The position numbers were made by a program, and so were the translations under genes. Positions 10,352-23,702 of a stretch of 64,000 nt of DNA are shown here, piece by piece (the stretch's first letter is position 1; each line of letters begins with the position of its first letter). Source of the DNA: Floccularia luteovirens (taxonomy: Eukaryota; Basidiomycota; Agaricomycetes; Agaricales; Squamanitaceae); NCBI GenBank assembly GCA_009739215.1, contig VSJF01000010.1:1116001-1180000 (forward strand), given 5' to 3'. The notes under the pieces are model-generated. The model saw nothing but the letters and a program-made list of their open reading frames with translations, made no database searches and was not told the origin of the DNA.

Positions 10352-13300
10352 TTAAAATAATTTACCACCCGGGGCTGGCTTCCCACTCATCAAGCTACCG
10401 ATAGCACCTCGAGCGAGACGAGTCAGCTCATCTTCTCCTTCAAAATCACTAGCGGTGCGTTCCTTTCCTTTATTTCTGTCACCACCACCGAGATTTACCC
10501 CGTTTCCTGCATGCGCACCTCCGCCAAAGTTGACAGTGGCGAATTGACTTCCCATGCCGATGTCAGGACGAGCACCTCTAGTTGGCTGCTGCTGCTGGGA
10601 TTGATATTGATGTTGCTGATGTTGTTGTTGAGGTGTAGGCCGGGAACGAGAAAACGCCCCGGGCACATGCGTCGACACGTCCTCTTCTATCGGTCTCAAA
10701 AGAGATGCAGCACCTCCACCGAGAGGTCCACTGTTAAAAGTAGGTTTACCCCCTTGATGTTGCACACCGCTCGTTGTACCTGCCGCACCGGGTGTCCACC
10801 TAACATGTTTCGAACCCGCATTCACATTCACATTGGCTGCCATGTTTTTAGGTTCCCCCCCACTGCCGGATAGCGTCTTCTCCCATTGTGCGGTCCCATT
10901 TTGGAGTTCCCTTGCAGCAGCAGCGAACCATTCGGGTCCCCACTGCTGATCATGCTCTTGCACAGCACTTGCTCCAGCGCCCGAGAACGATGACTCGAAT
11001 TGACCATATCCCATACCCCTCCTCATTTCTCCCTCCCTCGGCTTCTCCCTCTGAGCTCTCCGTTTCTCTTCTTCACCTTCTTCATCGTACTGGAAAATGT
11101 GACTGAACATTGTTGGTGGTACACTCGGTTTGGGTTCTAGGATGATCTTGGAATCAGAGGGTAGCTTCTCATGGCGACCTTTTCGCCCAGAAGAGCCTTC
11201 TTCATCGGATACAACTTCGACTGTTACTGGTTTCGCTTTTGTGTTGGTGTTATTATTGTTATTCCGCTTGCCTTTTCCTTTCTTAGTGTTGGCGGAGGAC
11301 ACGACAGGAAGGGCATCCACTCGATTGGTGATATCAGGCAACTCTGTAACGAAACCTCGTGGACTGGGTGAGACTGGATCTGACATCCCACGAGAACGCT
11401 GTCCCTGCTGATACTGTTGGTTAGGATGATGCTGATGCTGATTAAGAAGATGTGACGGTACCGCAGGAACAGGTAACGAAGTCGATTTGGTCATCGACGA
11501 CGAAGAGGGTGCGGGATTCCATATCTGTCGGGCTTGGACACCAGGTGGGACCCAGATATCACGGTCCTGCTGTTGTTGTTGCTGCTGAGAAGGTGGCGAC
11601 CACATATCTTCTTCGATCGTCTTATCGTTCCATGATTTGGGAGCGCCCGGCATCCAAATCTCCCCTCCCATACTATTGGATTGTGTACTCATACCAGGTG
11701 CATGGGGTCCAGCATCATCATGAGATGAGTGTTGCTTATGCTCTTCCATAGCATTTATCTGAATCTGATTCCTTAACGCGCTTGGTCTGGGTGGTTCGCC
11801 TCCCACCCTAAATGAAGACGCAGATTCCGGCTTCCTTGACATCGATGGCCGAGGCGTTGAAGATACCTCATCCCATGTCCCAAATGGTGACTGCTGTTGA
11901 GATTGGGTGGCTGTCACTGTTTGACTACGTTTCCGGAAGAATGCGCTGGGTGCTGTGGGTGTGGAGAGGGTATCGGAAGAAAACGCATCTTCTTCTTCGA
12001 TCTCGGCTAGCGCTTGTTGACGTTTCGTTGGTGCTGTCGTAATTTTTGGTGAATTATCTACGGTAGTAGGGGCAGGGGCAGGTGGAGGTGGGGAAGGAGG
12101 GGATACTACTTCAGCTTTTGTCGAGTTGCCTTTCTTGCCAGCAACTTGCTTCTGCTTTTTAGTTTGCTTTTTGTTGGAGGAAGGGGGTGGAGGTGCGGGG
12201 GCGGGGGTAGGTTTCTCTTTCTCTGTTTTTGCCAGAGGTGTTGTTTTGGACGATGACGGGGTATCAAGAGTGGGTACTGAACTTTTGCTTGATGCGGTGG
12301 CTTTAACATCTTGCTTGATTATCTCCGCAGGGGGTGAGCTACGAAGTTGGGTCGGAGGGGAGATAGGTTTTTTCAGTAGAGGAGCTGGGGGTGAGGGAGG
12401 TTTCTGTTCAACGTTTGCAGAGGTCTTGCGTCCCCACGTACTGGCAACAGGGGCAGGGGTGGTAGCCTTCTTCGCCCACGCACTCGTTGTTGGCGTTGTC
12501 TGCGGGGGCGACTTGGCAGTCCAAGCATTAGTCGTTGGTGTTGTTTGCACAGGTGCTTTGCTATCGCCACCAAGCCCACTATCTGCCCATGGACTAGACA
12601 GCGGAGGGGAAACCTTGCCTTTACTCTCCATACTGCGACTGAAGGACCTCCACTGCTCAGATAACCCAAGATTATCAGCTTGTAAGAAAGCTTCCTTAAT
12701 CTCATCAGGGATTTCCACATCCTCCTCGTCATCATCACCTGATTCCTGTTCCTCGCTAGACTCTTGATCGGTGAAAGCCCATGAAGGTTGCACAGTTCGT
12801 GTTGGAGATTTGGGTAAGCTCGACTTTTGTGGCGATGATGAAGATGTGTTGTCTTTGCCTACTGATTGTCTTCGCGGCCTATGACTCTCTTGGAACGAGA
12901 AAGAAGAAGTACTCTGCGTGGGATTGAACATTCCTTCCGACGCATATATCCTTGGATCTACATCCCCACGGATGACCTGCGAAAAGTCAAATACAGAACT
13001 ATCGAGCTGGAGCTGCGAGCCCTGGAACTTCGTCTGCAACGTCGAGCTACTGCTGCTGGCACTGGCACTCGAGTTTGATACGTTGGCTGAACGTGTCTTT
13101 GGGTGGGACGCATTCCGACGACGGATCTCTTCGAGGCGTGTCTTACGTTCAGCAGCAACAATCTCCTTCCGTTTGCTTTCCTTCTCTTCGCGAATTTTGA
13201 GCATCTGCTGCTCGTGCATAGCAACTCTGGCAATATCATCAGCCTTTGTGGAGTTTTTCGTCTTCCTAGAATTGTATATATCCAGGGCAAGATCGATGTC

Positions 13301-14360
13301 GGCTTTCGCAGCTTCCTGGTGAAACTCGAGGATCATCTTGATACGGGTGTCCATCTTGAACTTTTCAAACTCTGCGGCATCATTGAGCGACTCTTCTGAA
13401 TCGTTGAGATGTGGACCAATATATGACGATCCAGGAGCATGGGATTTGGCAGGGGCGAGCGTTGACGAATCAGAAGGTTTTTTCAACGGAACACGTACTA
13501 TGGTTGTGGATTTGGGTGGAAGTGGTGATTGGTCCTCATTCCCGAACGGCTTCGGACGGTGCTCGGGTGATCCAGAATTTGAACTATGTGCAGACAGGTT
13601 GAATGAATCGGTGCTCCAAGAAGTGGTATATCCTGATGACTCGGCACCCCACCCTTTACCTGATAGGGCAGCTGGTATCCCAAGGTCCTCGTCATCAGAG
13701 ACGTGTTGGGCAGCGGGTTGCGCCTGTTTAATAATTTAATACAAATTTTTTTTTTTCAGGTCAACACGTGTTTTTGCGTCCAAGGAAACTGGAAATACTT
13801 GCCATTTTCATCGCAAATGCAACACCGAATGGTGGTTCATCATCAGAGCCGAATTCTTGGGGGTTTACAAAGGCGTAGCTGGATGAGATGTTTGTGCTAC
13901 GCGTGCCACTCGAGATCGTTGGCGCCGAAAGCTGTGTTTGTTGTGTGGCGTAAGGTTGGGGGGAGGGCACTAGGTTGTCCACCACGACGATATCCTCCTC
14001 ATCAACTAGGTGTGCGCCTAAGGCCCTCTCGACAACCTCTGCCTCGGCCTGAGTCATGTCGTCCCAGTCCTCGTCTCTAAGACCGGCATCTTCGAGTCTC
14101 TTCTGCCATTCCTCTCTCGCAGCGGTAAAATAGTCTTCTTCAATTTCCCTACATAAAGATGATTTGTGTGCTTGATGATCTGCTTCTGAACGACGCGATT
14201 TTGCTGGTAAGGAGCGACGTTTTTTATCTTCTTCTTCAGACTTTTCCTTGCATTGACGTTCCATTTGAGCTCGTGGTTCGAATAATCCCTGTTCAAAAGC
14301 CTGCCAGAGACGTCTGACACGGTCAGCAGGACGCTGACGCAGCCGTTGAGAAGAGAACAT
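10352..14360 (-). CDS. Large disordered hypothetical protein (two exons, GC-AG intron)
   Basis: Exon 1 (14360-13803) starts MFSSQRLRQRPADRVRRLW and encodes a basic then acidic region. Exon 2 (13723-10352) encodes the remaining 1,123 residues, for 1,309 aa in total. The only phase-correct join uses a GC donor (GCAAGT) at 13802 and an AACAG acceptor at 13724, a classic GC-AG intron of 79 nt. Ordinary GT donors nearby break the frame. The N-terminal part of exon 2 has a charged helical segment (FEKFKMDTRIKMILEFHQEA, then MHEQQMLKIREEKESKRKE). The rest is Ser/Pro/Gln-rich with homopolymer runs. It ends in DELTRLARGAIGSLMSGKP. No enzyme domain is visible. The protein is probably fungal-specific and its function is unknown. 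Confidence 0.8.
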
Positions 14361-15758
14361 GGTATATGGAAAAGGAGAAAAAAATGAAAGAAAGAAAGCA
14401 GGGACACCACAAGAAATCCGGAAGAAAAGTAAAAAGGGAGTTTGAACAGAGCTGGGAACAAAACGGGAAGCCTCGTGTTTGAGTAGCGCTAGCAGCCGAG
14501 CTAAGGAGACGACAGCAAACTAATTCAAGTCGGAGATTATTCGTTCTCTTCCCGGGTCAAATGATTAGATACCCTCTGCCCTCTATTATATTTCACAATT
14601 CTACCAGAGACAACCCGGTGTTAATTTCAATATCTTTTGTTCATCTTACAACAGCTCGCTAAGATCACTGGTAAGTAATACCGAGGACAAAGGAGCGCCC
14701 CCACCGCAGCACCATGATGGCCCCATCTTTCAACTGTTTTACCAAATTCTACGTGCACGATGATGATCATGGCCATCCAAACGTAATGTGTACATGTTCG
14801 GGGATAATTCCTGTCTTTCTATATTCCGATCCCTATACTCGAGGCTGTCTCTACCCTCTTTTTTCCCTCAAGGTTGAATGCAAAGGTAGCATGGTGGAAC
14901 AAACGCAGCACCTCCAGGTCATCCATGATCAAGGGAAGTAACTGAGGCTGTATCTGTCTTGCGTCGACCAGCGCAACCGATCCTTGATTGATTATTTTTT
15001 TGTCACATTCAGCTGTTGCGTTCTCGTCTCGGGGATGGTACCTGGTTGTTCCTTCAGATTAAGAACAGTAACACTGCCCTGTCAATTATATAAAAATGTA
15101 AAGATCAGGGTGAAAAGTGTTTACTGCAACGTCAACTTTTAAAACCTGTTCACAGTTCTTGCTTCCCCGCGACTTTACTGACTTGAACCAACCCGGTTAG
15201 TCAAAGCTTTGAAGTAAAGAGTATACGTATACAGTGTAAAATGCAAACAATCCGAAAACATATAATTGAGCGCCGTAAGCAAGGCCAAGATAAGATAGCC
15301 GCTCCCCCGCCCGGAAGAAAGATCCGGAAAAGGTCATCAAAAGAGGCCGTGTTGCTGTAAAAAATACAAACTCACCTCAAATACCACAACGGACAAAGCT
15401 ACGCGTTAAACGCTGGCTTGGTCTCAGAAATCATCTCAAAGAAACGGATAGTTATATTTCTAGCATATTTATTTGGATGTAAGTATCAAATTTGCCACTA
15501 GGCTACCCAGAACTTCTAGAACGCGTGTAATTAACATGAGGCCAGAAATCAGGGCTTTCCCCTTGAACGAATCACCCAGCGAGTATTGGGGGGTTGTTGG
15601 AAAGAAACACTCATTTCACTATCTTTTCCTACAAACGCAAGAGCTCTACCTCATATCTTTCCTTTATATATTCCCTCAGCGCATCACACACGACGATCAC
15701 GACGACAAGGTGATCAACACCGTCCCTTCACCTCCCCCTCCTATTTCTCCCATTTTCA
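14361..15758. other. Divergent promoter region between two head-to-head genes
   Basis: The minus-strand gene starts at 14360 and the plus-strand gene at 15759, so this 1.4-kb gap must hold both promoters. A short open frame at 14714-14941 has no recognisable motif. No TATA or operator site can be named with confidence. Confidence 0.5.
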
Positions 15759-18700
15759 ATGTCCAGTGCTACAACAACTACTGCACATCCATCCCAAAGC
15801 GCTTCAACATATCTCCTAAACCCCGATTCAACTGATATAGAACCCGACGATGAATGGAAAAATAGGCTTAGGGTGAGGATTGAGGAAAGTCTAGAGTCGA
15901 TGGTGAGGGAAGCAAAGGAAAACCTCGAGTCTCAACTAAGGCAGACACCTGTGAGTAGTACAAATCGAGTACGTCTGAGCGATGAATACGCCCAATCCAT
16001 GAACAACATTCGAAAGATCGCGGAGGAAGCTTTCCAAGCTGAACTCAACCGCGAGCGCCTGGAGCGCCGTTGGGCTGCAGGTGCAACCATGGATCCAAGA
16101 GCGATGGACGCTCTCCAAGTCGAGCAGCAGAACATTCTTAACAAGATTAAACAAACTGGCAAGCAGAACGATAGATCTGCTACCAGAGTCGGGGACAGTA
16201 GCAATAGTAACTCTGATGACCCCAGGTCTAACTCTGCTATCCCTATGCCGCATGGTCTTCATACCAATACTGATCCTCTCCCACTACCACCCCAACTCCG
16301 AGAGGAACGCGAACGATCGCTTGCCGCAGAGAAAGCTCGACGGAGTTCAGATGCACATAGAGATGACTATACTACTGGTGCTCGACGAACTGTTCACCCC
16401 CCCATGATCCTCGAAAGACCTCCTGCGATGGATGCATGGGCATCAACATCCCAACTCACCGAAGAACCCGATGATCTTCTTCGTCCCCCAAATCGATCAA
16501 GGACGTCTTTGGATAGGCCACCTGCTCACGACACTCCACAAGGGAGACCAATCGATCGCCTATCCCGTTCCATTTCAAGACAGATACGTGACCCATTCAC
16601 CGCCTAAACCAATCCCTGAAATATGGAAACCCTCAATTTCTCCGGAACAGGACATAGCAACTTCCAAAACCTTCCAACTAGCAAGACGCGATAGCAGTAC
16701 TAGTATGAGGTCAATAGGGTCTACGGTTCTCCGTCCACCAGCCACGGAACCTATCCCAGAGAAACCACATGATCCAAGGGACTCTCCATTACCAGACCTG
16801 GATAAACTTGAGCTTGAGAGGAAACGTCAACAGGATTCAGATAGAGCTTGGAATGATATAGATCAGGCACGGGAACGCGAAAGACATCCGTCAAATCACC
16901 ATACTGAAAGACGTCCAACTCCTCCCAGTGAACAAGCCGTCCGGTATGACGAACAGGTCAGTACTTCCATTTCCAGATCATCTGGCTCATCCCTATCAAC
17001 TTCCCATACATCTTCACAGAGACCCGTACCTCCAGTTCTACCCACTCCCAATGAAGATCGCTACCATCAAACAGAACGACATGGCACACCATACATGATT
17101 GATACACGCGATCACGTCTTGCCTTCATCTGCGAGATCCCCTGCGCCATATTCCGGAGAGGAACGTGATCATCATAGCGTGTTGTATCATTCAGTGCCAC
17201 ATAGCCGTCCCGTTGTCTCCAAAACATCGTTCAGCAATGATCGTGATTATCCGTCATCCCGATCCCGTGCTGGAACCCGACAACTTTCGGCACAGTCTTC
17301 ATTTATCAAAGATGACCGGGATAGGGATAGGGATAGGGATAGGGATATGCACCATGAGGAACGGGATCGTTATGGTGGTGGTGGCCATTATGGATATCCA
17401 AGTTCGTTATCCTCCACACGTCCCCCAGATCGCTACACCTCACCACCTTCCTCTGCAACTCGAACGACGCCCCGTGAATACGCCTACGGTCCTTCTGAGA
17501 TGGATGATCGAATAGAAGGCAGCGGGAGGAACCGCGAGTATCCTCGGCATTCTGTTGATCCTCAAGAAGGACATTCTGATTATCACAGGCCATCTGAAAT
17601 GCATCATGAGTATCACAGAGATAATAGTAGGCCAGTACCCGGGCGTCAGGCTTCCTATACAAGACTTAGACACGAGTCAGACAGGGGACAGCCCACATCG
17701 GAAGGTTTGTTTGTGCTTAACCCATTGAAAAATCTACAATTTCTGACTTTCTTGTTTGATTAGAGGGTTATGGTCGTCCATCATATTCTACATCCCCAAC
17801 TATACCTATTTCCGTTCCAAGGCATTCTCCCAATACAGAAGAGGGTATTTCAGGTAGCTGGAGAGATTGGTCTTCAGAGAGCCGGCGACCTCCTGATTCG
17901 CGCTACGAGCAGCATCACATACGGTCCCAGCACACCGTCGATTCAGTTACGTCCAGACCTTGGCATGGCCCCACACGTTCTTCATCTTCATATCAACCAT
18001 ATCATGGCTTCAACGGTCGGGATTCTAATGGCATTTATGATAACAAATTCGATGCCGAGTATGAGTATGAGTATCTGCGGAGAGAAGAGTTAGAGGAAGC
18101 TCGGCGCAGAGAAGATGAGGCTGTCCGTTTTAGAGAGGAGATGCTTCTTAAGGAGGTAGAGGCAAGAAAGAGAGAGGAGGAAGCAAAGATTATTCAGGCA
18201 GAGGCGAGACGGAAGGAAGAAGAGGCAAAACTGAAGGAGACGGAGACGCGAAGGAAAGAGTTAGAGATTAGGATGAAGGAAGAGGAGGCGGCGAAGAAAG
18301 AGGAAGAGACGAGAAGAAAGGAGAAAGAGATCAGGAGGAAAGAGGAGGAAACCAGAATTAAAGAAGAGGAAGCACGTAGGAAGCAGGAGGAGGCACAAAG
18401 GAAGGAAATGGAGGCTATTAGGAAAGAGGAGGAGATTAAGAGGTTAGAGGAGGAGGCTAGAAGGAAAGAAGAGGAAGTGAAGAAATTGGAGGAGGAGGCT
18501 AGGAGGAAGGAAGAGGAAATTCAGCGTCGAGAAGAGGAGTTGAGGCGTCGGGAAGAGGAGCTTAATCGTCGAGAAGCAGACCTGCTTGAGGATGAGAGAC
18601 AGAGGAAGGAGCAACAACGGAGGCAGCTCGAACGGGAACGGGAGCATCATGACAGACTTCGTAGAGAGCAAGAGCGACTGAAACAAGAAGAAGATAAAGT

Positions 18701-19607
18701 TAAGATGCAACAACAAGAGGAGTTCCGCAGGCGCGAAGAGGATATTAACCGTCGCCGTGCTGATGAACGCAAACGACAGGACAGTGTCGGTGCAGATAGT
18801 CCTTGGGCGACACACACTTTTCCCTCACCCTCTCCAACCTCCACTTCTTCTGCTTCTCGAGCGACTCCCCAACGTCCCGGTACCACGAACTCACCCACTG
18901 GAGCTGGTAGCAGCGCCAACACTAGCTCTGGTTGGAACAGTACGGGTTCCGCCTGGACAACGAAACCAACTACATCATCCAGTGCAACGTCATCCGGACA
19001 GAGTCGTCCTTCACCTACATCTCAGCCAAACACTAGCTCTAAACCCCGAACGGGTTCCATGGGTTCTGGCTCGTTTCCACCTAGCTCATCCCCCCACTCT
19101 ACGACCCCGATGTCGGGCGCCGAGTGGGCCCGACGTCAAGAAGAACAGGCGAAGAAACAACAGGAAGCTTTCCGACGAGAACAAGAAAGGCTGGAAGCGG
19201 AACGGCTAGCCAAAGAAGTGGGCAGGATTCTGACAAGAGAAGAACTTATCCAGTTATTCGAAAGCCACGAGCGATTGTGGTCAAGGTTAATATCCTTGGA
19301 TGAAGTACAGTGGAATGACTTCCCTTGGCCAGTAATCAAGAAGCCTTCTAGTCCGGACGATTTGACTCCGGCATCTATCAGCGCATATATCTTGTCACCT
19401 CATTACCCAGAGAAAGACAAGTCGAGGTCACAAAAAGATCGCATCAAGGAGCATATCAAGAGATGGCATCCAGATCGTTTTGAGACAAAGTTATTGACGA
19501 AAGTTATCGAGTCGGAAAAGGAAAAGGTTAAAGACGGTGCTGGAGCGGTAGTAAGAAGTCTCAATGACCTTTTGACACGGTCAAACGCCCCGAGCATATT
19601 CTCGTGA
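15759..19607 (+). CDS. Coiled-coil protein with C-terminal NFKBIL1/J-like domain
   Basis: It starts MSSATTTTAHPSQSASTYLL and stops at 19605-19607. The N-terminal third is helical and charged, and the middle is Ser/Pro/Arg-rich with an Asp-Arg repeat. About 18060-18790 encodes a long Glu/Lys/Arg coiled coil. The C-terminus reads LTREELIQLFESHERLW, WNDFPWPVI, then IKEHIKRWHPDRFETKL, followed by a helix. The HPDRF motif and the preceding DFPWP resemble the C-terminal region of NFKBIL1-type proteins and J-domains. An intron at 17705-17763 (59 nt, GTTTGT..TTAG) fits the phase. The frame also changes by +1 around 16580-16660. A possible intron at 16588-16657 (70 nt, GTGACC..ATAG) would repair it, but an indel is equally possible. 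The protein's role is unknown. Confidence 0.78.
17318..17347 (+). repeat. GGGATA hexamer microsatellite, five units, in coding sequence
   Basis: Five perfect tandem GGGATA units lie inside the coiled-coil protein gene and encode alternating Asp-Arg. The unit is a multiple of three, so length changes keep the frame. It is not the TTAGGG telomere repeat. Confidence 0.9.
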
Positions 19608-22600
19608 AAGATGAAGGAAGGAAATACTATTGATCATGTATATGGTGGACTCACACGAAAATTTATCTATGTAGCCTTTCAGCATGTACAGATACCCCAT
19701 ACCATCCATTGTAAGAATATCAAATCAAGGATCACCTCACATCCCTTCAGACTCTTTCGGTTGCTTGTGTTTGTTCAATATGTCTTGAAAAAATCTCATT
19801 TTTTTGGAGGATGTAAAATTGCGCTTCTCTTTTTTTTTTGTGTTCAAGGGTTTAGAGGGGAGAATAACGCACTGAATTTTTTTGGGAAAATAAAAAGAGC
19901 TGTTAATGTTCACTGTGTAGCACAAAAAAACCTATGTTGAGGTTGAGAGGTTCAAAGACGAGCAAGGGGATGGGAAGTCAAAAGCACCCATCATTTGTAG
20001 TTGGGAAGTGGGGACACGCTGACTTGCTCTCGTCGCAGCAGAACGAGACCGATTTGTGGGTCCTTGTTTGTTCGGAAGCTATATCTTAATTTTATCAACA
20101 TTACTTTCACAACTGACCAAGTGTCCTTCATGCACCATGACTGGTTGTTGAATGTCCAAGCGTTTGCCTCTCTTTCATTGAGCCTGGGGAAATCCTTCTT
20201 GATGGTATTTCAATAAACCACGGCGGCGATAAACAACCGCAATACCCATCCTGTGCAACTTGATACAGAAGCTTTCTGATGCCAACTGTAAGTATATAAC
20301 AGCTCCCATCTTTCTCATAACTATTGAATCCGCTGATGGACTCCAACCTTTCTATATGGTAGGGACGGATACTCTAATATCAACAACCTTCCGTCACTTT
20401 GATGTAGCACTTGTGTTACAGTTTATTCCTGTGAGGTCGGAATTGATACAGTCTCGGCATTGACATCATGAGAAAGGAAAAGGCTTCACCAACTTCTCTC
20501 CTGTGAAGACGCAGCATTAAAAATATTCTATGTATGGGGAAGAACAAACAGTTGTTTTTTTCACATGCATCATCCTCAGTGGCGAACTTTGTTTACCATG
20601 TTCTTTGAGGGTCTCAACCTTCTTGTTGTTTCCCACTGTCTGATCGGCAAATTCATGAAACACGAAGTCTAATATGAACTAGGCCACAGTTACTTTTTAT
20701 CTCATAGCTTGCTACTGCTGTATATGTGTCACTTATACCCAGAAGGTATGTTTGTTTGTTAGGTATTTCCCAGCTCAAGCTCACCAATGATATTATTGTA
20801 CGTGCAGTCACAGAGTAGCCACCTGGACCAAATTTCTCCAGTTCTTACTTACTCAGATTCACAGGGACATATCATGCTGCGTCGGTAACGAGCGCAAATC
20901 TATGACACAATCTTTTCAGCAGTACATCCCACACAAAAACCGATGACAGGAGCAATATGTATCCCGCGGCCATACCAGCGCAAAAGACAAAGTCTGGCAG
21001 ATGTCTGTCCGACTTTTGAAGTACGTCGGACACTTATGTTACATACTTCTCTAATCTTCTGCGCCGGCGCACTAGCAACACAATTATTGTGGCGTAGTAG
21101 CGCGTGTTTGCGCCAAAGAGATGACACCAGAACTCTATTAATAGATGTAGCCTTTGTCATCAATTCATCAAATCCTAGGACTTCCGTGAAAGCATTTTTT
21201 TTGAAACATGGTTCTCTCCATCTGGAATCTCAAAAATTCAACTCCTAAAGGAAAGGAAATAATCAACCCTGGTGACTTCATTACTTTCAACGTGAGCAAT
21301 TTCGCCGAACCTTTTTTTCAATTTTTCATTTACTTTAAATTCGGGGCTGGGGAATAAATTAAATTATTAATTCGGTTAAATTACAGCTGAGACCTTCATC
21401 CCCATTCAAAGAAATATCATGGGAATTAGAATTCTAATTATTGAATTGGGTTCGTGAGCTAGTACTAGAACGATTTACTTATTCACATTGAATACAATAC
21501 TTATATCAGGGTGTTTGTCTTTGATCATATGTGTGATTCCGATGCACACACGGAACCATTTACTCGCGTTAACGACCGATACATTTCTCGTTGCATATCT
21601 TCCAAAGGTGCCGGTGCAATCTAGCGGGTCGGCTCATGTGGCAAAAAAACTAAGAAATAAAAACTAGACAGTACATATCAGGCTCACCTCTTTTCGTTTA
21701 GCCCTCTCCAAGTGACGCGAATAAAGCTTGAAACTTGATCCGCTGAGGGCGGCTTGCTTCTCCGTGAAGCATAATATTATATAAGTGGGAGTACTTAGCT
21801 TGCAAAACATAAGTTCGTACGATACACCGCACGAAAAAAAAAAAAGAAGAAAAAAAAGGAAAAATATTGTAACTCCTTCTGTCCCATCTTCATTGCTCAC
21901 TAGGCCACTTCTCACCCTACTTTGACCTCTCCCAAGATCACACGCCCAAGAACCAAGAAGCATGATTCTATATATTTGGTTTTACGAGATACTTGAGTTG
22001 ACAATATTTACATGCTAGCATACAATGCGCTCAACCCTCAACCCATGCGGACCCGGCACACACCACAAAATCAAAATCAAGTTTTCCATGTAAATCAGTG
22101 TCTCAGAGAGTTTTGGACACAGATGGACATGATCAGTGATACGGTATGTGGGAGTTTTACGGTGGGTTTGCTACTTTTGATGTAAAGATGGATCAAAAAT
22201 GACCACGCGCAACACAACTCTAATCATAATTCTTCAATATCGCCCTGACTGAACCTGCAAGAAACTAATAATATGTATGGCTACAGTAAGTAGTAGTACA
22301 GTAGCAGACATCATTACTATAAGTACAACAACCCCTCCGCAGCTCCTTAAAAATAAATATATTCGCCCCACCTATATTTCAAAAAGTATTACCCTTCCCA
22401 TCAGAAATTTATCGAAAAGAACTAAAACATCCCCCATTATTTATTTATTTTCCAAATCGTCCATGGTTTCCCGTAAAAGAAGGATATTTCGATACTCGTG
22501 GTGGCTGGGCTAAATAAAACATACGCAACACCCAATCTAGAATCATGATCAAGATCTCTTTCATATCGCCTATCTAAGTACTTACGCTTTATGGTACAGG

Positions 22601-23702
22601 CGCACATCATATGTAAGTAGCGCATTTGTATATAGATGGATTTTATGAATTAAGTTGGAACTATTGCACCGCCATGTTGCGTTCTATTCTCTTAATTCTG
22701 ACTGTTTACAATATGTAGTACTTGGAAGTTTTGAGACGCTCATTATATACCAAGTCAGACCAAATGTCGATCGACGATCGAGAAAGATTGGCATCGTTTC
22801 CTTTTCTTGATTCTGCGATTATTTAGATGCGTTCAGGGAACACGAGGCTATACCATACATATAAATAATACTATTTTGTATCCTATCGCACTAAAGTGAA
22901 CTTAATAACGAAGGCATCCGTGCTCTAAAGAATGACTATCGCAACTAAGTAGGAGTGTAGTGTAATGAATGCGCAAACGGGAAATATTGAAAAAGGTAGA
23001 CACATTCTCAAGGCAGGGTGAATGGATATTTAACCAAGCGAACCATAAAGGTGGATCCAATTGGGGACGTCACCAATAAAACGAAAAAAAGTTCCAGGCA
23101 TGACCGACTGAGTTACAGATTGTGAGAGATGTAAAGATCCAAAGAGCGTGTTATTCATTCGTCTGTCCACAGGCACTAGTATAGAAGGAATGATAGGATG
23201 CGAGCGCTAAGTGCCAGGGGAACCGAAGAAGCAGATGAAAAAAGGAACGTTGAGTTTCCGATGTGCTATGCATGAAGACAGACAGATCGTAAAAATAGAA
23301 GAAAATGAGTGTGGTGTCGGTGTTTTGACTGTATGGGGCGCGAGGAGAGCAGAATGCGATGATAAGGTCCGGCGTGCTTGATAGAGTTAGAGGCGAAGAG
23401 ATGGAAAATTCTATGTGATGCGAGGGAGGAATGTGATGTAAGTGATGGGTGTAATTTTGATGAAACGGGAATGTGATCATGTTACAGAAGCGATAAATGC
23501 AACAGCAAAAAAATTATACAGGGTGTTCTTAGGTGATGGGTAATTTGATTGAGGATATTTGCAGGATGTTATTGATGGCTTGATTCCTTCACGTTTTGGT
23601 TTTATTATATGAAAATGCGCAAGGCTTCGTTGACCGAACTTGCCCAAATAAGCTTTTATGGTTTTCAGTAATGGATGTGTGAGAGTTGGGAAATGTTGAG
23701 GC
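19608..23702. other. Long intergenic region, no supported gene
   Basis: About 4.1 kb between two convergent genes. Short open frames on both strands (for example 20943-21248 and 22277-22513) show no family motif, no splice-compatible extension and no coding-like composition. T-rich and A-rich runs occur near 19797-19845 and 21834-21860. Long 3' UTRs or a non-coding RNA are possible but not visible from sequence alone. Confidence 0.55.

Noticed and set aside
17318..17347. Telomere-like GGGATA repeat
   Set aside because: Unit differs from TTAGGG, only five copies, and it encodes Asp-Arg inside a long coding frame. It is a coding microsatellite.
20943..21248. 101-codon open frame on the plus strand
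   Set aside because: No family motif, no splice-supported extension, and an overlapping open frame on the other strand. Probably chance.
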